Made by a program: the position numbers and the translations under genes | Shown here: positions 32,265 through 40,793 of the stretch, one piece after another | Numbering within the stretch: position 1 is the first letter of the stretch | Layout: every line of letters starts with the position of its first letter | Notes under the pieces: generated by a model | Told to the model about the DNA's origin: nothing | Databases searched by the model: none | What the model saw: only the letters and a program-made list of their open reading frames with translations | NCBI RefSeq assembly: GCF_018613835.1 | Contig: NZ_JAGGPM010000018.1 | Span: 24,404 to 88,403, forward strand | From: Arthrobacter sp. ISL-5 | GTDB taxonomy: Bacteria; Actinomycetota; Actinomycetes; Actinomycetales; Micrococcaceae | Reading direction: 5' to 3' | Length of the DNA: 64,000 nucleotides

Positions 32265-33137
32265 GTGTGGCGGGTAGCCGCGGGAGATGCACGAGCGTGC
32301 CGGCGCGAAGGAACGATCATCAAACGAGAACTGAGAAGCGCAGCGGGCAAGGCCGAAGACGCCACCAATTCGCGCGCGCTCGAGTTACTGGCCAGGGCGG
32401 GATTCGCCGTGAGCGGCGTGCTGCATTTTCTGGTCGGGACCATCGCCCTAGGGCTGGCCACCGGAAAGGGCGGCCGTGCGGATGTCAGCGGCGCCGTCGG
32501 GGAGCTGGCCAGCCAGCCTGCGGGGCCCGTGCTTCTGTGGGGCAGCTTCGCGGCGTGCGTGGCCCTGGCCCTGTGGCAGGCCAGCGATGCAATTTTCGAC
32601 TTCGAGCATCTGCCGTCGAAGGACAAGCTGGCCAAGAAGCTCAAGGCCGCAGCGCAGGCCGTCATTTATGCCGCACTCGCTTTCACGCTCGCAGCGTTCG
32701 CCCGCGGAGCCGGCCAGGACAACAGGGAATCCACCAGCGACATGACCGTCACGCTCCTGAAAGCGCCAGGCGGCGTCCTGCTTCTGGTGCTGATCGGAGC
32801 GGGCGTGGCCATCACCGGGATCTTCTACGCGGTCCGCGGGTTCCGGAAGACGTTCGAAAAGCACATCAGCATGCCTGCCTCACCCAACGCACGGAAAGCC
32901 GTGACCGGGCTGGGCATCGTCGGGTATGCGGCGAAGGGCGTTGCCCTCTTCGTGACGGGCCTGCTGGTGGTCATCGCCTCCGTCACGGCGCATCCGGAGC
33001 AGTCGACGGGACTCGACGGCGGGCTCAAGGCACTGCGTGAACAGCCGTTCGGGATCTATGTCCTGGGCGCCGTCGGCGTGGGACTCATCTGCTACGGGGT
33101 GTACATGGTGGTGCGGGCGAAGCTCGCCCGGATGTAG
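32265..33137 (+). CDS. DUF1206 membrane protein
   Basis: The protein has about 270-290 residues and consists of three repeated two-helix units, each beginning near (L/V)ARAGFAVSGVLHFLVG, AAAQAVIYAALAFTLAA and GLGIVGYAAKGVALFVTG, as in the actinobacterial DUF1206 family. Function unknown. The 5' end is uncertain: GTG 32265 is the only standard start, but its first ~17 residues are Arg/Cys-rich and unlike the family, whereas AAGGAACG precedes an ATC-ATC-AAA-CGA-GAA where family similarity begins (around 32316-32319). Confidence 0.85.
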   Translation: MWRVAAGDARACRREGTIIKRELRSAAGKAEDATNSRALELLARAGFAVSGVLHFLVGTIALGLATGKGGRADVSGAVGELASQPAGPVLLWGSFAACVALALWQASDAIFDFEHLPSKDKLAKKLKAAAQAVIYAALAFTLAAFARGAGQDNRESTSDMTVTLLKAPGGVLLLVLIGAGVAITGIFYAVRGFRKTFEKHISMPASPNARKAVTGLGIVGYAAKGVALFVTGLLVVIASVTAHPEQSTGLDGGLKALREQPFGIYVLGAVGVGLICYGVYMVVRAKLARM

Positions 33138-33193
33138 TCCGGCCCGCGCGTCGCCCGCCATCCGGCGCCGACCCCCCTCGGCCACCGGCGCCC

Positions 33194-33880
33194 TCAGCCA
33201 CCCGGCACTGCCACCACGGCTATCGTCTGCTGCCGGTCGTTCCGCAGCTCAACACTGGCGATGCTCGTGTACTGAACCGGCGTGGCGCTGGTGACCCTGA
33301 CCCGTCCGCTGGGGGTCGCCATCCAGGCGCAGGCGCGGTCCTCGGCGCCGGCGCGATCCTTCACCCAGAGCGACAGCTTTCCGTCCTGGGGCAGGCTCCG
33401 TCCGTCCACAGCCAGTTCGGTGCCCCACGTCTTTTTGACCATGCCCACGGTGACCTGGATGCCGGTGTCCGACTGCACCGAATAGCTCGCATCGGGCTTC
33501 CTCGCCGGGTCCAGAAGCGGCGCGGCCGCGAACCCGAGGGCCAGGCAGGCGGCGGCGATCACTCCGACCAGGGCCGCCAACCGCCGTCGGGAATTCCGAC
33601 GGCGGGCGGCCAGTTCGTCGAAGACGGGTTGCGGAACGCTGGCCGCCTGCTCTCCTGTACCGGGGGCCGAGCCGGGTCCCCGGTACGCCGGGACGGCGAG
33701 CGCCACGGCGTCGGGCACCGGCACCGCAGCCAGCAGGCCGGGAAGGCTTTTCAGGTCCTCTAGATCACTGCGGCACATGCCGCACTGCTGGAGGTGGTCC
33801 TCGAAGCGCGCCTTATCTGCGTCATCGAGTCCCCCCAGCAGGTATGCCCCCAGCAGCTCGTGGAGTTCCTTGCCGTTCAC
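33194..33880 (-). CDS. Anti-sigma factor, RskA-like with zinc-finger domain
   Basis: A 228-residue single-pass membrane protein. Residues 1-60 (LHELLGAYLLGGLDDADKARFEDHLQQCGMC) form an anti-sigma ZAS domain with the His-x3-Cys-x2-Cys core. One membrane helix lies near residue 103 (LAALVGVIAAACLALGFAAAP), and the exported C-terminal part resembles RskA (VTVGMVKKTWGTELAVDGR, SLWVKDRAG). It begins with GTG overlapping the sigma-factor stop (GTGA). It should hold the sigma factor inactive until cleaved by regulated proteolysis. Confidence 0.92.
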   Translation of the reverse strand: MNGKELHELLGAYLLGGLDDADKARFEDHLQQCGMCRSDLEDLKSLPGLLAAVPVPDAVALAVPAYRGPGSAPGTGEQAASVPQPVFDELAARRRNSRRRLAALVGVIAAACLALGFAAAPLLDPARKPDASYSVQSDTGIQVTVGMVKKTWGTELAVDGRSLPQDGKLSLWVKDRAGAEDRACAWMATPSGRVRVTSATPVQYTSIASVELRNDRQQTIAVVAVPGG

Positions 33881-34377
33881 CGTTCCACACCCATCTCATC
33901 AAGAATTGTCCGCAGGGCCTTCACCGCGTAGAAGGCCCTGGATTTGACTGTGCCGCTTGGAATGTTCAGCTGGACCGCGGCCTCGTTCACCGTGAAACGC
34001 CGGTAATGCAGCGCCACCAGCACATCGCGGTGTTCCGCACTCAGCCGGAGCAGTGCCTCCTCCATCAGGACCCTGTTCAGCAGCTCGTCGACCCGACCGG
34101 TGACCTCCACCGGATCGGCCAGGTCGCGGTCATCCGCTTCCTGCGGCCGGCGCTGCGATTTCCGGTAGTTGTCGATCATGACGTTCCGGGCCGTCCGGAA
34201 CAGGTAGCTGCGCATGCTGCCCGTGATCTTGGGCGCCTGCTGCCAGACCCGCAGAACTGTTTCCTGCACAATGTCATCAGCCAGGTGCGGGTCACGGGAG
34301 GCGCTGAGCACGAACCGGCGCAGGGCCGTTCCGTGCTCACGGTAGATCGCGGCAACCACGTCCTCATCCAGTGGCAT
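33877..34377 (-). CDS. ECF (extracytoplasmic function) RNA polymerase sigma factor
   Basis: A 166-residue group 4 sigma factor. Region 2 is LRRFVLSASRDPHLADDIVQETVLRVWQ with SMRSYLFRTARNVMIDNYR; region 4 is LSAEHRDVLVALHYRRFTVNEAAVQLNIPSGTVKSRAFYAVKAL. ATG 34377 has GGGAGG six bases upstream, and the in-frame extension to 34506 would cover its own promoter. Co-translated with the anti-sigma gene. A promoter of the same type (AAC-17-CGTC) lies ahead of both this gene and the divergent lipoprotein, consistent with autoregulation. Confidence 0.94.
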   Translation of the reverse strand: MPLDEDVVAAIYREHGTALRRFVLSASRDPHLADDIVQETVLRVWQQAPKITGSMRSYLFRTARNVMIDNYRKSQRRPQEADDRDLADPVEVTGRVDELLNRVLMEEALLRLSAEHRDVLVALHYRRFTVNEAAVQLNIPSGTVKSRAFYAVKALRTILDEMGVER

Positions 34378-34443
34378 GCGCGACCTCCCTGCAGCGACAC
34401 ACGATGAAGCCGGTCCGCGTGCACCGGCATTCCTGGCAAATAC

Positions 34444-34467
34444 GACGTCGGCGGCCGCTGAAAAGTT
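34444..34467 (-). promoter_or_regulatory. ECF-type promoter of the sigma/anti-sigma operon
   Basis: On the minus strand TGAAC (AAC at 34467-34465) and CGTC (34447-34444) are separated by exactly 17 bases, the standard ECF -35/-10 arrangement. Predicted start of transcription is near 34437, about 60 bases ahead of ATG 34377. Confidence 0.7.
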
Positions 34468-34493
34468 CATTCCCGCCAGTCGCAGATCCTTTG

Positions 34494-34517
34494 AACCATT
34501 CTTCACCCCTGTGCGTC
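34494..34517 (+). promoter_or_regulatory. ECF-type promoter of the lipoprotein gene
   Basis: TGAAC (AAC at 34494-34496) and CGTC (34514-34517) are again exactly 17 bases apart, as in the divergent sigma promoter. Predicted transcription starts near 34524, about 45 bases before ATG 34570. Confidence 0.7.
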
Positions 34518-34569
34518 ATTCCAAATAGCGCCGGTTCCCAGTCTGCCGGCCTGAGCCAAGGAGCAGCAC

Positions 34570-35085
34570 ATGAACAAGCAACTGAGCGTTGGCCTCGCAG
34601 TTCTGGCCCTTGCGGCCTCGCTGACCGGCTGTGGCGGCGGGACCGGCACTTCCCCCACCACGGCCGCCCCGGAGACCACCACCGCATCGCCCGCAACCAC
34701 TGCCAGCGAGTCGGCAACCGCCACCGATGCCGCCACGGTGGACCTTAAGACCGCATCGTCCAGCGCTGGCAACATTGTGGTTGACGGGAAGGGCATGAGT
34801 GTCTACTACTACACCAAGGACGTAAAGGACTCCGGAAAGAGCAACTGCATCGGCCCATGCCTCGTGGCCTGGCCACCGGTGATCACCACCAACGACACCC
34901 CGAAGGTTGAGGGCGTGACCGGCAAAGTCGGAACCATCACCACGGCCGACGGCAAGAAGCAGGTGACCGTCGAGGGCATGCCGGTATACCTGTGGGAGAA
35001 GGACAAGGACCCGGGTGACGTCACCGGCCAGGGCGTGGGCAACGTCTGGTACCTCGTGGCCCCCGACGGCAAGATGATCAAGTAG
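34570..35085 (+). CDS. Secreted-repeat lipoprotein (COG4315/PF03640 type)
   Basis: A 171-residue lipoprotein. The signal peptide ends in a lipobox LTGC (Cys22); a Thr/Ala/Ser-rich linker runs to about residue 55. The mature domain has two units of the secreted repeat family: GKGMSVYYYTKDVKDSGKSNC...CLVAWPPV and VEGMPVYLWEKDKDPGDVTGQGVGNVWYLVAPDGK. The pair of cysteines in NCIGPC is conserved in the family and may be redox active. Function unknown. An ECF-type promoter, matched to the divergent sigma operon, suggests it is the sigma factor's principal local target. Confidence 0.9.
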   Translation: MNKQLSVGLAVLALAASLTGCGGGTGTSPTTAAPETTTASPATTASESATATDAATVDLKTASSSAGNIVVDGKGMSVYYYTKDVKDSGKSNCIGPCLVAWPPVITTNDTPKVEGVTGKVGTITTADGKKQVTVEGMPVYLWEKDKDPGDVTGQGVGNVWYLVAPDGKMIK

Positions 35086-35104
35086 CAACCCAGCAATCCT
35101 GGCC

Positions 35105-35130
35105 GCCGGCGCCTGCCCGCAGGCGCCGGC
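35105..35130 (+). terminator. Hairpin after the lipoprotein gene
   Basis: GCCGGCGCCTGC (35105-35116) and its perfect complement (35119-35130) flank a two-base centre, 19 bases after the stop. No U-tract follows. Confidence 0.55.
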
Positions 35131-35144
35131 ACTACCATCGGAGC

Positions 35145-35738
35145 ATGGCACAAACACACGACCTGAAGTCCGCCGCAAAGACGTGGCAGACCATGGTGGA
35201 CAGCAATCAGGCGCTCCTGCTGCGGAAGTCCGGGCATGATGTCAGCTGGTGGGCGGCGAAGGGGCATGCCCAGGGGCTGAAGAACGACGCCGAGCTCCGC
35301 GCCTGGATGCGTGACGAGCACGGCATCACCGGCTACGCCCAATATGCCGTGTCCTGGGAGATGTTCGGCTATCCGGAGTTCATGCTGCGCGACGCCGACG
35401 AACTCATCGATGGCCAGTACGACGACCACCCGCACCTGCGGCCCATCGCCAACACCCTCCTGGCATGGGCCGCAGCCCACCAGGGCGTGCAAATCCAGAT
35501 GCGCAAAGGCTATGTGTCACTTCACAGCAGCCGGCGAAAGTTCGCCCAGGTGACCCGGGCGAACAAGACGTCGGTGGACGTGACACTTAGGATCGAGGCG
35601 CCTAGTGGGGGACGCCTCGAGGAGGTCAAGGTCCGGGCCGGGGACTTCTTTGACCGCAAGGTGCGCCTCACCGCCGTCGAACAGGTGGACCAGGAGCTCC
35701 TGGACCTCCTGGAGACGGCCTTGGAGCAAAACAGCTAA
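35145..35738 (+). CDS. DUF4287 + DUF5655 domain protein
   Basis: A 197-residue cytosolic protein with two small domains: an N-terminal DUF4287 (TWQTMVDSNQALLLRKSGHDVSWWAAKG, then LRAWMRDEHGITGYAQYAVSWEMFGYPEF) and a C-terminal DUF5655-type domain (LRPIANTLLAWAAAHQGVQIQMRKGYVSLHSSRRKFAQVTR in part, then VDVTLRIEAP). DUF5655 resembles nuclease-like or predicted transport domains. No function is established. It converges on the fructan operon across hairpin H4. Confidence 0.82.
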   Translation: MAQTHDLKSAAKTWQTMVDSNQALLLRKSGHDVSWWAAKGHAQGLKNDAELRAWMRDEHGITGYAQYAVSWEMFGYPEFMLRDADELIDGQYDDHPHLRPIANTLLAWAAAHQGVQIQMRKGYVSLHSSRRKFAQVTRANKTSVDVTLRIEAPSGGRLEEVKVRAGDFFDRKVRLTAVEQVDQELLDLLETALEQNS

Positions 35739-35774
35739 CCAGCGCCGCCACCGCCGGTCGACCGGACCTTGCGT

Positions 35775-35843
35775 CCGTTTCGACGGTTCCGTGCACACTC
35801 GATGGTGCGCAGCGTCGAGCTGGCAGGGAACCGTCGAAAACGG
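35775..35843. terminator. Large hairpin between convergent genes (H4)
   Basis: CCGTTTCGACGGTTCC (35775-35790) pairs with GGAACCGTCGAAAACGG (35827-35843), with one bulged base. The 36-base loop can fold further. It separates the DUF4287 gene from the GH32 gene. Its sequence is distinct from hairpins H1-H3. Confidence 0.6.
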
Positions 35844-35867
35844 CGGCCGACGAAGCGACCGCTGAGC

Positions 35868-37388
35868 TCAGCCTGTCACGGTGAGGCTCACCAGGGTGCC
35901 TCCGTCGCCCTCTGCCAGCAGGCCGACGGCGGTGCTTGAGTCGCCGGGGAACACCTGGTCCGTGATGGTGGCCAGGCCGTCCTGGGCGAAGACCTCCACT
36001 GAGCAGCGGTCCAGGAACACCCGGAGCCGAAGCCGGCCATCAACGAGGGGGACCGCCACCCGCTCAACCGACGGGAAGGTTTCGTGGAAGCCGACATTGC
36101 CTGAGGCCGTCCGGTCCAGGCTGAGCTCCCCCGACACGGAATCGTACGCCAGCACGGTGCGCTCAGATCCGCCGGCAGACCCGCCGGCCCGGAGCACGAG
36201 GCCCACCTTGCCGGCGGCGCCGGGCCGGAATTCGGCGTCGATCCGCAGCACGTCCCCGGAGGCGCCGGCCGGGAGCCAGGTGACGCCGCCGGCCAGTTCC
36301 TGCCCGCCCAGGGCGAACAGCTCCGTGCCGGCGGCCTCCAGCGGATCCACGGCCTCCTGCACCAGCACCGGACGCCCGCCGCGGGTTTCCAGCCGAACCT
36401 CCCGGACCAGGGACATCGCACTGCGCCAGCCGTCCGACGGCGTGGCGGCGGCGTACTGCCAGTTGTTCATCCAGCCGATCATGAGCCGGCGGCCGCCGGG
36501 GACGTTGCTGAAGGACACGGCCGCGTAGTAGTCCCGGCCCCAGTCCAGCCAGCCGTACTCGGCCATGCGGCTGCCGTCGGCCTGCCGACCTTCGGTGACA
36601 GTGGTTTCGGAACGGAACGCCACGCCGTCGAACGTTCCGAGGAAATACTGGCCGCCGGATCCGCCGGCGATTCCGCCGGGGCTCAGGTTGACCACCAGCA
36701 CCCACTTGGTCTTTCCGGCGTCGCCGTCCACGGGCAGTTCGAACAGGTCGGGGCACTCCCAGACGCCGCCCGTGGCGTTCGCCGGGCCGAAGGTGCTCAG
36801 GTACTCCCAGGACTTCAGGTCCGAGGACTTGTAGAGGACCACTTCATGCTCGAGTGCCTCGACGGCGACCATCACCCAGTAGCCTCCGGCCGCGCCGTCG
36901 TACCAAAAAACCTTGGGGTCCCGGAAGTCCGCGGACGCCCGGTCCAGCACCGGGTTGCCCGCGTACTTCGTCCAGGTGGCGCCGTCGTCCGTACTGTAGG
37001 CCAGGGACTGCGCCTGCCGGCCGGCGAGCGGGGAGGCGGGCGAATAGGCGCTGGTGTAGATCGCCACGAGCGGCGGCACTCCTCCTACACCGAACCCGCT
37101 GGTGTTGTGGGCGTCCACGACGGCAGAACCGGAGAAAATCGCCTCCTGCTCGTCGCAGGCTAGGGCGACAGGCTGCTCGTCCCAGTGCACCAGGTCCGCC
37201 GAGGTGGCATGGCCCCAAGACATGTTGCCCCAGAGATCGCCGTGCGGGTTGTGCTGGTAGAAGAGGTGGTAGACGCCGTTGGCGTACACGAGTCCGTTGG
37301 GGTCGTTCAGCCAGTTGCGTTCCGCGGCATAGTGCCATTTGGGCCGGTACCGGCAGTCGAGCTCGGCGGTTGTATTCAGGGAAGTCAT
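35868..37388 (-). CDS. Glycoside hydrolase family 32 (beta-fructofuranosidase)
   Basis: A 506-residue cytosolic enzyme hydrolysing sucrose or fructo-oligosaccharides. All three catalytic signatures are visible: NWLNDPNG (nucleophile Asp), FRDPKVFW (transition-state Asp) and WECPDLFEL (acid/base Glu). The five-bladed propeller is followed by the C-terminal beta-sandwich ending in RVFLDRCSVEVFAQDG. No signal peptide, so the substrate is imported first by the adjacent ABC transporter. ATG 37388 begins the usual pre-propeller region (YRPKWHYAAERNWLNDPNG). Last gene of the LacI-controlled operon. Confidence 0.95.
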   Translation of the reverse strand: MTSLNTTAELDCRYRPKWHYAAERNWLNDPNGLVYANGVYHLFYQHNPHGDLWGNMSWGHATSADLVHWDEQPVALACDEQEAIFSGSAVVDAHNTSGFGVGGVPPLVAIYTSAYSPASPLAGRQAQSLAYSTDDGATWTKYAGNPVLDRASADFRDPKVFWYDGAAGGYWVMVAVEALEHEVVLYKSSDLKSWEYLSTFGPANATGGVWECPDLFELPVDGDAGKTKWVLVVNLSPGGIAGGSGGQYFLGTFDGVAFRSETTVTEGRQADGSRMAEYGWLDWGRDYYAAVSFSNVPGGRRLMIGWMNNWQYAAATPSDGWRSAMSLVREVRLETRGGRPVLVQEAVDPLEAAGTELFALGGQELAGGVTWLPAGASGDVLRIDAEFRPGAAGKVGLVLRAGGSAGGSERTVLAYDSVSGELSLDRTASGNVGFHETFPSVERVAVPLVDGRLRLRVFLDRCSVEVFAQDGLATITDQVFPGDSSTAVGLLAEGDGGTLVSLTVTG

Positions 37389-37419
37389 TGTCAGCTTTCG
37401 CACTAGGAGCAGGCCGGAA

Positions 37420-38298
37420 TCAGCCTTTGACACCGCTGGAGGCGATGCTGTTGATGAAGGAGCGCTGGAACGCGATGAACAGGATGACCACGGGCACCGT
37501 GATCAGGGACGCGTAGGCCATCACTTCGCCCCAGGAGACGTTGAGCTGGAAGAAGTACTGGATGCCGATCATCACCGGGCGCAGCTCCTCGGACTGGACC
37601 ACCATGAGCGGCCAGAGGTAGGAATTCCAGGCGGGCAGGAACGTCAGGATGGCCACGGTGGCGGTGGCAGGGCCGGCGAGCGGCATGACCACCTGGCGGT
37701 AGATCTTGAACCAGCCTGCGCCGTCGATCCTGGCGGCCTCGTCCAGTTCCTTCGGGATGGACTCGAAGTACTGGTGATACAGGTAAATGGAGAACGCGTT
37801 GGCAATGAACGGGATGATCTGGACCTGGTAGGTGTCCAGCCAGCCCTTCGAAATCTCCAGGCTGAATCCGTTGAGCTCGAAGTACGGCAGCTGGTTCACC
37901 CACCAGACCAGCGGGAGGGCCAGCGTCTGGAACGGCACGATCAGCGTGGCGAGGATGGCCGTGAACACCACGCGCTTGCCGCGCACCTCCATCCGTGACA
38001 GACCGAAGGCGCACAGGCTGTTGATGAAGATGCCGAGCACCACCGTGACGGCGGAGACACCGATGGAGTTGATCAGGAAGCGGGCTGCCGGGACGCGGTC
38101 GAACACCGCGGTGTAGTTGTCCAGCGAGATGTTTCCGATCGGCAGGAACGCCGCCACGGACGACATGTCACCGAAAATCTGCTGGTCCGGCTTGAGCGAG
38201 GACACCAGCATGAAGACGATGGGGAACGCGGCGACGGCGGCGAACAGGATGCGCACGGCCATGGCGCCGAACGAGCTGAGGCGGAGTGCGTTTTTCAC
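37420..38298 (-). CDS. Carbohydrate ABC transporter permease, MalG type
   Basis: A 292-residue inner membrane subunit with six helices. The EAA loop, which docks the ATPase, reads YFESIPKELDEAARIDGAGWFKIYRQVVMPLAGPA. It lies directly after the MalF-type permease (one base between) and before GH32. No ATP-binding subunit is encoded here, so a shared MsiK-like ATPase is probably used, as usual for actinobacterial sugar importers. Confidence 0.94.
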   Translation of the reverse strand: MKNALRLSSFGAMAVRILFAAVAAFPIVFMLVSSLKPDQQIFGDMSSVAAFLPIGNISLDNYTAVFDRVPAARFLINSIGVSAVTVVLGIFINSLCAFGLSRMEVRGKRVVFTAILATLIVPFQTLALPLVWWVNQLPYFELNGFSLEISKGWLDTYQVQIIPFIANAFSIYLYHQYFESIPKELDEAARIDGAGWFKIYRQVVMPLAGPATATVAILTFLPAWNSYLWPLMVVQSEELRPVMIGIQYFFQLNVSWGEVMAYASLITVPVVILFIAFQRSFINSIASSGVKG

Positions 38299-38299
38299 G

Positions 38300-39280
38300 T
38301 CAGTCCTTCTCTCGGGTCAGGTAGCGCTGCACCGCTGAGATGAGCAGCACGAGGACAAAGAAGACAAGCGATATGGCCGAGGCGTACGAGGTTTCCTGCT
38401 GCTTGAAGCCGGAGCGGACCGCCTCGTAGATGATGGTGGTGGTGGAATCGAGCGGTCCGCCCTGCGTCATCACGCTGACCTGGTCGAAGAGTCCGAGCGC
38501 CTGGATGGTGATGGTCACCAGGACCAGGCTCCGGGTGGGCTTGAGGCCCGGCCAGGTCACGTAGCGGAACTGGTGCCAGCGGCTGGCGCCGTCCAGCTGG
38601 GCTGCCTCGTACAGTTCACCCGAGATGCTCTGCAGCCCGGCGAGCCAGATGATCATGTGGAACCCGGCGGCCTGCCAGATGGACAGCGCGATGATGGCCG
38701 GCATGGCCGTGGCGGGGTCGTTGAGCCAGTCGGCACCCTGGATGAGACCGAAGCTGAAGGTGGACAGCAGCTCGTTGATCAGGCCGTCCTTGCGGTACAT
38801 GAACAGCCACAGCAGGGAGACCACCACCATGGACGTGACCACAGGAAGGAAGTACACGGTGCGGAAGAAGTTCACCCCGCGGAATTTCTTGTTGATCAGC
38901 AGCGCCATGGCCAGTGCCAGGGCCGACTGCACAGGGACAACCACCACGGCGAAATACGTGACGTTCAGTAGTGCCCGCCAGAAGGTGGGATCAGCGAAGA
39001 GCCGGGCGAAGTTGTCCGTGCCGACGAACTCCACGGGCCGCGGGGAGATCAGGCGGGCGTTGGTGAACGCCAGGCCGAAGCCGAGGATGGCGGGGAGGAA
39101 CACGAAGGCGAGGAGCAGGACGGCGGCCGGCGCGATCATGCCCCAGCCGCTGAGCTGTTCGCGCAGGTAGCCCGGGCGCCGGTGGCGCGGGGCGGCGGAG
39201 GGTGTCGGGGCGCCGGGTGCGGTGGCCCCGGGTGCGGTGGCGCCGGGACGGCGCTGGGAGGGAAGCTGGGTGGTTGTCAT
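38300..39280 (-). CDS. Carbohydrate ABC transporter permease, MalF type
   Basis: A 326-residue permease with six helices and an N-terminal Pro/Ala/Thr-rich tail of about 40 residues. The EAA loop reads LQSISGELYEAAQLDGASRWHQFRYVTWPGLKPT. It partners with the MalG-type permease to form the membrane channel for the oligosaccharide bound by the upstream solute-binding protein. Confidence 0.94.
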   Translation of the reverse strand: MTTTQLPSQRRPGATAPGATAPGAPTPSAAPRHRRPGYLREQLSGWGMIAPAAVLLLAFVFLPAILGFGLAFTNARLISPRPVEFVGTDNFARLFADPTFWRALLNVTYFAVVVVPVQSALALAMALLINKKFRGVNFFRTVYFLPVVTSMVVVSLLWLFMYRKDGLINELLSTFSFGLIQGADWLNDPATAMPAIIALSIWQAAGFHMIIWLAGLQSISGELYEAAQLDGASRWHQFRYVTWPGLKPTRSLVLVTITIQALGLFDQVSVMTQGGPLDSTTTIIYEAVRSGFKQQETSYASAISLVFFVLVLLISAVQRYLTREKD

Positions 39281-39362
39281 GGGAGTCTCCGTTGACAGTC
39301 AGTGCCGGGGCACAACGACGGCGGCAGTTGCCGCCGCCGTCGTCGGACCGCTGGGCAGCTGG

Positions 39363-40658
39363 CTAGCTCTTGTAGCCGCCGTTGGACTTGATGTTGGCGT
39401 CAATCGCCTTGACCGCCTTGTCCAGCACGGTCTTGGGGTCGGCACCGGCCAGGATGTCCTGGACCGCCTTGCCGTATTCGGTGGCGATGAACGGGTAGGC
39501 GGGCGTTTCCGGACGCATCACCGCGTAGTTGCGCGAGAACTCCATGAAGATCCGGTTGGCACCGCCCTCAGCGAACGCCGGGAGCAGCGCCGCGGCGTCG
39601 TCGGTGGCCGGGATGGTGCCGGTGGCCTTGGCCACGGTTGCCAGGTTTTCCGGCTTCAGGGAGTAGGAAAGGTAGTCCATGGCGGCGTCGGCGTTCTTGC
39701 AGCCGCTGGTCACGCCCCACTGCCAGGAGGCGCCGCCGATCTTGGGGCCGTTGCCGAGGTCCACGGACGGCATGACCACGAGGTCCTTGCCGAGCGCCGC
39801 CCTGGCCTTGTCGGCCGCCCACGAGCCGGTGTACAGGAGGCCGCTCTTGTTGTTCAGGAAGTCCTGGGTGGAGTCCTTGCCGCTCTTCTTGGCCATGAAG
39901 CCCTGGTCCGCCAGGCCGCGGAACCACTCGGCCCATGCGACGGCCTTGTCGCCGTTGAGGGTTCCGTCCGCCGACTGGAAGCCGTCACGGTTGATCAGGT
40001 CCGCGCCGAAGGACTGCAGGAACGGCGAGTAACCGTAGGGCAGCCACTCCCCCGAGCCGGCTGTGCCCATGTCCAGGGGGTACTGCCACTTGCCCAGCGC
40101 CTTGAGCTTGGTCAGGGCATCCTGGAACTCCTCCCTGGTCCACGGCTTCTCGATGGTGGCCACGCGCACGCCGGCCGCCTTGAGGTCCGAGGCCCGGGCG
40201 AGCATGGCGAGGGCGACGTCGTAGTAACCCACGGCGTAGGTCTCGCCCTCCCACTTGGCCACGGTGCTGGGCAGGTTCTTGGAAAGGTCGGCCGAGAGCT
40301 TCAGCGGGGTGAGGTAGTTGGCCCAGGCCCAGTTAGGCACGTTCGGTCCGTCGATATCGACGATGCAGGGAAGCTTGCCGGCCGCCGCAGCGGAGACCAC
40401 CGAGTCGTTGTAGGAGTCCTGCGGGAACGCCTGCAGCTTGATCTGGGCCTTCGCGGCGCCGCTCTTGTTGTAGGAGTCCACAACGGACTTAATGGCCGCG
40501 AGTTCCTCCGGGTTGCCCGCGTTGTGGGTCCACATGGTGATCTCGCTTGTGCCCTCGGAGGTGGCGGATGCGCTGCCCTTGCCGCAGGCGCCGAGGCTGC
40601 CCGCGAGTGCCGCCGCGGCTATGCTGGTGGCCAGGATCCGTGTGAATCGCTTGTTCAT
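39363..40658 (-). CDS. Sugar ABC transporter substrate-binding lipoprotein
   Basis: A 431-residue family 1 extracellular solute-binding protein. A lipoprotein signal peptide ends with LGAC (about residue 25), then EITMWTHNAGNPEELAAIKSVVDSYNKS opens the mature fold. Trp-rich stretches (PNWAWANYL, ASWQWGV) probably stack on sugar rings. The start at 40658 gives the signal peptide directly; the longer frame to 40760 does not. Placement beside GH32 and two permeases suggests binding of sucrose or a fructo-oligosaccharide. Confidence 0.93.
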   Translation of the reverse strand: MNKRFTRILATSIAAAALAGSLGACGKGSASATSEGTSEITMWTHNAGNPEELAAIKSVVDSYNKSGAAKAQIKLQAFPQDSYNDSVVSAAAAGKLPCIVDIDGPNVPNWAWANYLTPLKLSADLSKNLPSTVAKWEGETYAVGYYDVALAMLARASDLKAAGVRVATIEKPWTREEFQDALTKLKALGKWQYPLDMGTAGSGEWLPYGYSPFLQSFGADLINRDGFQSADGTLNGDKAVAWAEWFRGLADQGFMAKKSGKDSTQDFLNNKSGLLYTGSWAADKARAALGKDLVVMPSVDLGNGPKIGGASWQWGVTSGCKNADAAMDYLSYSLKPENLATVAKATGTIPATDDAAALLPAFAEGGANRIFMEFSRNYAVMRPETPAYPFIATEYGKAVQDILAGADPKTVLDKAVKAIDANIKSNGGYKS

Positions 40659-40793
40659 GATGGTCCAGTCTTTCTGCTGATTTTGCGCGTGGATGATTGG
40701 CCCGGGGTCCGGAAGGGGCGCGGCCGGTGCAACGGCTGCGTCCCTTTTTTGTGCGGACACCGGGTGGTGTAGCGGTGGGGTGGTTGGTGCTGC

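Noticed and set aside
39222..40772. 516-codon plus-strand frame opposite the sugar-binding protein
   Set aside because: Shadow frame; the minus-strand lipoprotein has signal peptide and family features.
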